Part shown: piece after piece, positions 59,688-64,000 of the stretch
Layout: the number at the start of each line of letters is the position of its first letter
Numbering within the stretch: the first letter of the stretch is position 1
From: Hyphomicrobiaceae bacterium UBA7697
GTDB lineage: Bacteria; Pseudomonadota; Alphaproteobacteria; Rhizobiales; Methyloligellaceae
Direction: 5' to 3'
Assembly (NCBI GenBank): GCA_002482645.1
Contig: DLGJ01000006.1
Location: 62,001 to 126,000 of the forward strand
Length of the DNA stretch: 64,000 nucleotides
Made by a program: the position numbers and the translations under genes
The notes under the pieces: model-generated
Database searches by the model: none
What the model saw: only the letters and a program-made list of their open reading frames with translations
Told to the model about the DNA's origin: nothing

Positions 59688-61499
59688 GTGCCTGCCCCAT
59701 CGTCCGAGCTTCAATCCGCCGAGCCCGAAGAGACCGCGAAGCCCAAGCGCGTCTCGCTCCGGCCTTTGGGGCGGATCAAACCCTATCTACTGCGTCATAA
59801 GGGCATGCTGGCCGCGGCGCTTCTCGCCTTGATCGCCGCGGCGGGTGCGACCCTCGCCTTGCCGCTCGCGCTGCGGCGTATGATCGATCTCGGCTTTTCC
59901 GGCATCGAGCCCGAACTGGTCGATGTCTATTTCGGGACGCTCATCGGCGTTGGCGCGATCCTGGCGCTCGCCAGTGCGGCGCGCTTCTACTGCGTGAACT
60001 GGCTCGGCGAACGCGTCGTCGCCGATATCCGCACCGACGTTTTCGCGCATCTCACCGGTCTCAGCCCCGCCTTTTACGAGGTGTCTCACTCGGGCGAGGT
60101 GATGTCGCGGCTGACGGCCGACACGACCCAGGTGAAGGCGGCCGCCGGCACGGCCATCTCCCAGGCGATCCGCAATATCCTGCTGCTTGCCGGCGCCGTC
60201 GTCATGATGATCGTGACCAGCCCCAAGCTCTCGCTGGCGGTGCTCATCGTCATTCCGGTGATCGTGCTGCCGCTCGTGGCATATGGCCGGGCGGTGCGGG
60301 CGCGCTCGCGCTACGCGCAGGACACTTTGGCCGAGGCGTCTGCCTATGCCAGCGAGAGCCTTGGACAGGTCAAAGTGCTGCAGGCCTTCACCAACGAGGA
60401 CGCGGCGGCGGTCCGCTTCCGGCGCGCCATGGAGCGGGCTTTCGATGCGGCCAACGACCGTGCCAAGGCGCGTGCGGGCCTCACGGCGATCGCCATGTTC
60501 CTGGTCTTCGCCAGCGTGGTCGGCGTGTTGTGGTACGGCGCGCAGGATGTGCTGTCCGGCTCGATGACGGCGGGCACGCTCGGCCAGTTCGTGCTCTACG
60601 CGGTGTTCGCCGCCGCATCCGTCGGCGGCCTCAGCGATGTCTGGGGCGAAGTGGCGCAAGCCGCCGGCGCGGCGGAGCGGCTCGGCGAACTTCTCGACGC
60701 GCGGTCCGACATCCAATCGCCGCCGCATCCGACGCCGATGCCCGAACCCGGGCGCGGCGAGCTCGCCTTTTCGGACGTGACGTTCTCTTACCCGCTCCGG
60801 CCCGAGACGGCGGCGCTCGACCATGTGAGCTTCATCGCGAAGCCGGGAGAGCGGGTCGCTCTGGTCGGGCCGTCCGGCGCGGGCAAGACCACGATCTTCG
60901 CGCTGCTGCTGCGCTTCTACGATCCGGATTCGGGCGGCGTCCGCGTGGACGGCGTTCCGGTCGACATGGCGGATCTCCAGGCCTTGCGCGCGCGGTTCGC
61001 CATGGTGCCGCAGGAGACGGCGCTGTTCGCCGACACGGCCGCCGCCAATATCGCCTACGGGGCGGAGACGGCGACGCGGGCGGAGATCGAGGCGGCGGCC
61101 AAGGCGGCCTATGCGCATGACTTCATCGCCGCGTTGCCGGACGGTTACGACACGCAGCTCGGCGAGGGAGGCATCACGCTCTCGGCGGGGCAGCGGCAGC
61201 GTATCGCCATCGCGCGCGCCGTGCTCCGGGACGCGCCGGTCCTGTTGCTCGACGAGGCGACGAGCGCCCTTGACACCGAGAACGAGACGCTGGTGCAGAA
61301 GGCGCTCGACAAGGTGATGGAGAACCGCACCACGCTCGTCATCGCGCACCGGCTTTCGACCGTGGTGAACGCGGACCGTATCCTGGTCTTCGATCACGGG
61401 CGGCTCGTGGAAGAGGGCACGCACCGGGAACTGGTGGCGCGCAGCGGTCTTTACGCGCGCCTCGCCTCGCTGCAATTCGCCCCCGACGCCGCGGAATAG
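59688..61499 (+). CDS. ABC exporter, half-transporter (ATPase and permease fused)
   Basis: 603 residues of the MsbA/LmrA-like (ABCB) type: six membrane helices (about 35-310), then nucleotide-binding domain with Walker A GPSGAGKT, Q-loop FAMVPQETALF, signature LSAGQRQRIAIARAVL (Ala in place of the usual first Gly of LSGGQ), Walker B VLLLDEATSALD and switch His in IAHRLSTV. Forms a homodimer or heterodimer; lipid or drug export is likely but the substrate is unknown. Start GTG 59688 is preferred to a TTG at 59658. It converges with the OmpA-like gene, 4 bases apart. Confidence 0.9.
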   Translation: MPAPSSELQSAEPEETAKPKRVSLRPLGRIKPYLLRHKGMLAAALLALIAAAGATLALPLALRRMIDLGFSGIEPELVDVYFGTLIGVGAILALASAARFYCVNWLGERVVADIRTDVFAHLTGLSPAFYEVSHSGEVMSRLTADTTQVKAAAGTAISQAIRNILLLAGAVVMMIVTSPKLSLAVLIVIPVIVLPLVAYGRAVRARSRYAQDTLAEASAYASESLGQVKVLQAFTNEDAAAVRFRRAMERAFDAANDRAKARAGLTAIAMFLVFASVVGVLWYGAQDVLSGSMTAGTLGQFVLYAVFAAASVGGLSDVWGEVAQAAGAAERLGELLDARSDIQSPPHPTPMPEPGRGELAFSDVTFSYPLRPETAALDHVSFIAKPGERVALVGPSGAGKTTIFALLLRFYDPDSGGVRVDGVPVDMADLQALRARFAMVPQETALFADTAAANIAYGAETATRAEIEAAAKAAYAHDFIAALPDGYDTQLGEGGITLSAGQRQRIAIARAVLRDAPVLLLDEATSALDTENETLVQKALDKVMENRTTLVIAHRLSTVVNADRILVFDHGRLVEEGTHRELVARSGLYARLASLQFAPDAAE

Positions 61500-61503
61500 G
61501 CGC

Positions 61504-62532
61504 TTACCGCTCCGTCAGCTTCAGTTCGATCCGCCGGTTGCGCGCGAGCGCGGCTTGGTTCGTACCGGGATCGATCGGCTGGAACTCGCCGAAGCCCGCC
61601 GCCACGAGATGTTCCGGCGCGATGCCCCGGGACATCAGATAGCGCACCACGGTGATGGCGCGCGCGGCCGACAGTTCCCAGTTCGACGGAAAGGCGGAGG
61701 TGGAAATGGGCGTGATGTCCGTGTGGCCGTCCACGCGCATGACCCAGGGAATGTCGGCGGGGATGTTGCCTTCGATATCCTTCAGCGCCGCGGCGAGCTT
61801 GTCGAGTTGCGGCCCCGCGGCGGGTCTCAACACCGCCGAGCCGGGATCGAACAGCACGTCGGAGGGAAACACGAAGCGGTCGCCGACGATCTTGAAGTCC
61901 TTGCGGTCGCCGAGCGTCTTGCGCAATTCGCCGAAGAAGTTGGAGCGGTACCGCGCCAGTTCGCGCGCCTTCTTGGCGAGCGCCACGTTCAGCCGCTGGC
62001 CGAGATCGGCGATCCGATCCTGGCTTTCCTTGTCCTTGGCCTCGGAGGCTTCCAGGGCTTCGTTCAGTGCCGCGAGCTGAAGCCGCAAGGCCGCGAGCTG
62101 CTGGTTGAGAAGCTCCACCTTGGCGAGCGCGTCGTTGGTGATGTTCCGCTGCTCGTCGAGTTGGGTGCCGAGCGCGGCGATGCGCCCCTCGGCGTCTTCC
62201 GACGCCCCGCTCGCACTGCCGAGAAGGCCGGTGAGGCGCTTGTTCTGCGCCTGAGTGTCGAAAAGCGTGGCTTGCAGCGCGGACAGGCTGTCCTCGGCGC
62301 TCTCCTTCTTCGAGCGTTCGAGCGCCAGCAATTCGGTCAGTTCCGCAAGCTGCCGGTTGAGGCGCGACAGCATCGTGTCCTTGCCGCTGGCGGCCTGGGT
62401 GATGATGTAGTTCGTCACCATGAAGAGGGACATGAGGAAGATCACCACGAGCAGCAGCGTGGAGAGCATGTCCACGAAGCCCGGCCAGAGATTGGCCGTG
62501 TCCCGGCTGCGGCGTCCTCGGGCGAGTGCCAT
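61504..62532 (-). CDS. MotB/OmpA-like peptidoglycan-binding membrane protein
   Basis: 342 residues: an N-terminal helix (FVDMLSTLLLVVIFLMSLFM, with Asp just before it as in MotB/ExbD), a long coiled coil (about 55-200; LNRQLAELTELLALERSKKE and similar heptads), and a C-terminal OmpA/MotB domain (MRVDGHTDITPI, WELSAARAITVVRYL, GFGEFQPIDPGTN, NRRIELKL). It pairs with the MotA/TolQ-like gene 20 bases upstream. The pair should form a proton-driven, wall-anchored inner-membrane complex of unknown job. Confidence 0.88.
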   Translation of the reverse strand: MALARGRRSRDTANLWPGFVDMLSTLLLVVIFLMSLFMVTNYIITQAASGKDTMLSRLNRQLAELTELLALERSKKESAEDSLSALQATLFDTQAQNKRLTGLLGSASGASEDAEGRIAALGTQLDEQRNITNDALAKVELLNQQLAALRLQLAALNEALEASEAKDKESQDRIADLGQRLNVALAKKARELARYRSNFFGELRKTLGDRKDFKIVGDRFVFPSDVLFDPGSAVLRPAAGPQLDKLAAALKDIEGNIPADIPWVMRVDGHTDITPISTSAFPSNWELSAARAITVVRYLMSRGIAPEHLVAAGFGEFQPIDPGTNQAALARNRRIELKLTER

Positions 62533-62552
62533 CTATGTCTCCGTCCCCGGCG

Positions 62553-63554
62553 TCATTTGCCCGCTGGCGCCTTGGGCTTGTCGGCGACTTGGCGGAGCAC
62601 CGAGGCGATTTCGTGCTGCTGCTGGGCCTGCTCGTCCGCCCATTCCCGCACGACCTTCTGCTCGGCGCGCATCTGCCGGATGAGCTTGTCGACGCCTTGG
62701 GCGAGGTCCTGCACGGCCGCTTGCGTGCCGCTCTGATCCATCTGGCCGCCGAGATCGGTGATCGACCGCTGCATGTCCATGAGTGCGTAGCGCAGTTGCG
62801 GCGGCACGCTGTCGCCAGGATCGGCGGTCTGCAACTCGGTCACGTTGGCGAGCCAATCCTCGAGCTCGTTGTAGAACCGCCCCTGTGCATGGCCGGCCTG
62901 AAGATCGAGGAACCCGAGAATGAGAGACCCGGCAAGACCGAACAGCGAGGACGAGAAGGCGATGCCCATGCCGGACAAGGGTCCCGCCAGCCCTTCCTTC
63001 AACTGATCGAACAGCAGCACGCTCTCCGAGCCGCCGGTGTCGAGCGTGCCGATGGTGTTGCCGACGGAGCTCACGGTTTGCAGCAGGCCCCAGAACGTGC
63101 CGAGCAGGCCGAGAAAGACGAGAAGCCCGACGAGGTAGCGCGTGGTTTCGCGCTGTTCGTCGAGGCGGGCGGCGACGGAATCCAGCAAGGTTCGCGCCGA
63201 CCCGTGCTCGAGCGATAGATGTCCGGTCCGGTCGCGCAGCATGGTGGCCATGGGCAGGAGCAGGACCGGCGGCTTCTCGGGCGTCTTGCTGGCCTCCGCG
63301 ATGCTGAAGCCGTTGACCCAGTTGATTTCGGGAAAGAGCCGCAAGACTTGGCGGAAGGCGTACGCGCAGCCCACGATCAACACGCCGATAATCAGCCCGT
63401 TCAAGCCGGGATTGGCCATGAAGCTGCGCCGGAGCTGGCCGGTCTGGCCGTCGAGAATGATGGCGAGCAGCACGGCCAGAACGAGAAAGAGCGACATGCG
63501 CCACAAGAAGATCTGCGGGCGCGAGAGTTTTGTCCGGAATGTCTTGGTTGCCAT
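62553..63554 (-). CDS. MotA/TolQ/ExbB-like proton-channel protein
   Basis: 333 residues: two N-terminal helices (MSLFLVLAVLLAIILD, LIIGVLIVGCAYAF), a cytosolic part with Arg-rich helices, a TolQ-like channel core (TTRYLVGLLVFLGLLGTFWG, GLAGPLSGMGIAFSSSLFGL, AGSLILGFLDLQ) and a C-terminal coiled coil (QAAVQDLAQGVDKLIRQMRA). GLLGTFWGL and GMGIAFSSSLFGL match the MotA/TolQ pore helices. Start 63554 is the first Met before helix 1. Its partner is the OmpA-like gene immediately downstream. Confidence 0.88.
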   Translation of the reverse strand: MATKTFRTKLSRPQIFLWRMSLFLVLAVLLAIILDGQTGQLRRSFMANPGLNGLIIGVLIVGCAYAFRQVLRLFPEINWVNGFSIAEASKTPEKPPVLLLPMATMLRDRTGHLSLEHGSARTLLDSVAARLDEQRETTRYLVGLLVFLGLLGTFWGLLQTVSSVGNTIGTLDTGGSESVLLFDQLKEGLAGPLSGMGIAFSSSLFGLAGSLILGFLDLQAGHAQGRFYNELEDWLANVTELQTADPGDSVPPQLRYALMDMQRSITDLGGQMDQSGTQAAVQDLAQGVDKLIRQMRAEQKVVREWADEQAQQQHEIASVLRQVADKPKAPAGK

Positions 63555-63716
63555 TCGTCCAGTGCTCGGGATGGTTCGCGGTTGGCGCGTGATTTGGGCT
63601 CGGGTGAGATTACCCGAATAGTCCGACAGGCAAAACGGCAACCTCGGGGCGACGTTCCACCCGCATGGCCCTGGATTTTGCGCAAACACGCAAGAAATGT
63701 GACGGCGAAGGGGTCG

Positions 63717-64000
63717 CTATCCGGCCTTCGCGGGCTTGGTCGAGGCGGCTGCGGAGGGCGGCGTGGCGTTTGCGGCCTTCAGCAGTTTGAGCAACTTCAG
63801 GTGGATCGTCTCGTTGCCCGCGACGATTCCGCCCGTCTTCAGCATCGTGTCCTTGCCGTTCGTGTCGGTCACATAGCCGCCCGCCTCCCTCATGAGCACG
63901 AGGCCGGCGGCGATGTCCCAGGCGTTGAGGGCATTTTCCCAGTAGCCGTCGAGCCGGCCCGCGGCGGTCCAGGCGAGGTCCAGAGCGGCCGAGCCTGTGC
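63717..64000 (-). CDS. suhB: Inositol-1-monophosphatase, 3' part
   Basis: The window ends within the gene; about 93 C-terminal codons are present. Residues TGSAALDLAWTAAGRLDGYW, ENALNAWDIAAGLVLMREAG and GGYVTD are the C-terminal metal and substrate motifs of SuhB-type inositol monophosphatase (WD-AAG around the third metal ligand). The last 25 residues are Ala/Lys-rich, longer than in E. coli. Beyond its phosphatase activity SuhB takes part in rRNA antitermination in enterobacteria; not known for this group. Its 5' end lies beyond base 64000. Confidence 0.92.
   Translation of the reverse strand, partial: TGSAALDLAWTAAGRLDGYWENALNAWDIAAGLVLMREAGGYVTDTNGKDTMLKTGGIVAGNETIHLKLLKLLKAANATPPSAAASTKPAKAG

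Noticed and set aside
59787..61475. 562-codon minus-strand frame opposite the ABC exporter
   Set aside because: A GC-rich shadow; the plus-strand frame has Walker A, signature and Walker B motifs.
61504..63554. Zorya (ZorAB) anti-phage system
   Set aside because: The MotA-like plus OmpA-like pair resembles ZorA/ZorB, but no ZorC, ZorD or ZorE gene lies nearby; neighbours are an ABC exporter and suhB.

Overview
The window is a GC-rich chromosomal segment of an alphaproteobacterium, most likely of the order Hyphomicrobiales (Rhizobiales). Evidence: a CpdR receiver protein, the DUF1013/TrcR regulator, three-gene proton-translocating transhydrogenase (pntAA, pntAB, pntB), an aa3-oxidase subunit IV peptide, DUF1192, DUF1465, DUF1244 and DUF2312 proteins, two YdcH-type DUF465 proteins, and an sRNA with the alpha-r8 (suhB/mmgR) signature between hisN and an N-formylglutamate amidohydrolase. 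A family- or genus-level call would be a guess. I see no prophage, insertion sequence, CRISPR array or plasmid gene; almost everything reads as core genome.

Layout. 1-4.5 kb: hsp20 with a heat-shock-type promoter and a ROSE-like leader, an alpha/beta hydrolase, hisN, the sRNA, an N-formylglutamate amidohydrolase, cpdR and tRNA-Val(GAC). 4.7-11 kb: a CDF metal exporter, then a Met/Cys-rich secreted protein followed by CusB- and CusA-like heavy-metal efflux genes. 11-14.3 kb: a BON/OmpA-like envelope protein, a membrane-anchored helix-hairpin-helix protein, and a cobalamin riboswitch ahead of a CbiM-like transporter. 14.5-18 kb: a META-domain lipid-envelope type protein, then a six-gene minus-strand operon (ArsR, SRPBCC, three VOC proteins, DUF1579) with a dyad covering the regulator's start codon. 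18-24.3 kb: rpmJ, a TPR protein, pyk with a DUF1036 gene, a second N-formylglutamate amidohydrolase-like gene, DUF1244, DUF2312 and a DUF882 peptidase. 24.7-34 kb: an L,D-transpeptidase, an NtrC-type response regulator, an M3 oligopeptidase, membrane and secreted hypotheticals, an endonuclease/phosphatase-fold protein and an ABC1 kinase-like protein.

34-43 kb: the respiratory block (oxidase subunit IV, pntAA-pntAB-pntB), a Crp/Fnr regulator, a serine hydrolase, an unusual array of four palindromic units, rpsU, and purE-purK with a terminator-like hairpin in a very short leader. 43-50.3 kb: the DUF465 pair, a c-type cytochrome, a SpoIIAA-like protein, a Gln/Tyr/Pro/Gly-rich prion-like SH3 protein, a cupin-TfoX pair, a B12-binding radical SAM protein, a DUF1622 membrane protein and a tautomerase. 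50.3-58.3 kb: an acyl-CoA synthetase, TrcR, a quinone oxidoreductase, DUF1192, DUF1465, and a ZnuD-like TonB receptor under a Zur-like operator next to a zinc-free L31. 58.5-64 kb: a DoxD/DoxA fusion, an ABC exporter, a MotA/TolQ-like plus OmpA-like pair, and the 3' end of suhB.

Themes that connect genes: metal handling (CDF, Cus-like efflux, DUF411, ZnuD, CbiM, and cysteine-free L31 and L36); RNA- or DNA-level control visible in the sequence (ROSE-like thermometer, cobalamin riboswitch, sRNA, purE leader, Zur-like and ArsR-type dyads); and cell envelope (L,D-transpeptidase, DUF882, two OmpA-like proteins, SH3 protein).
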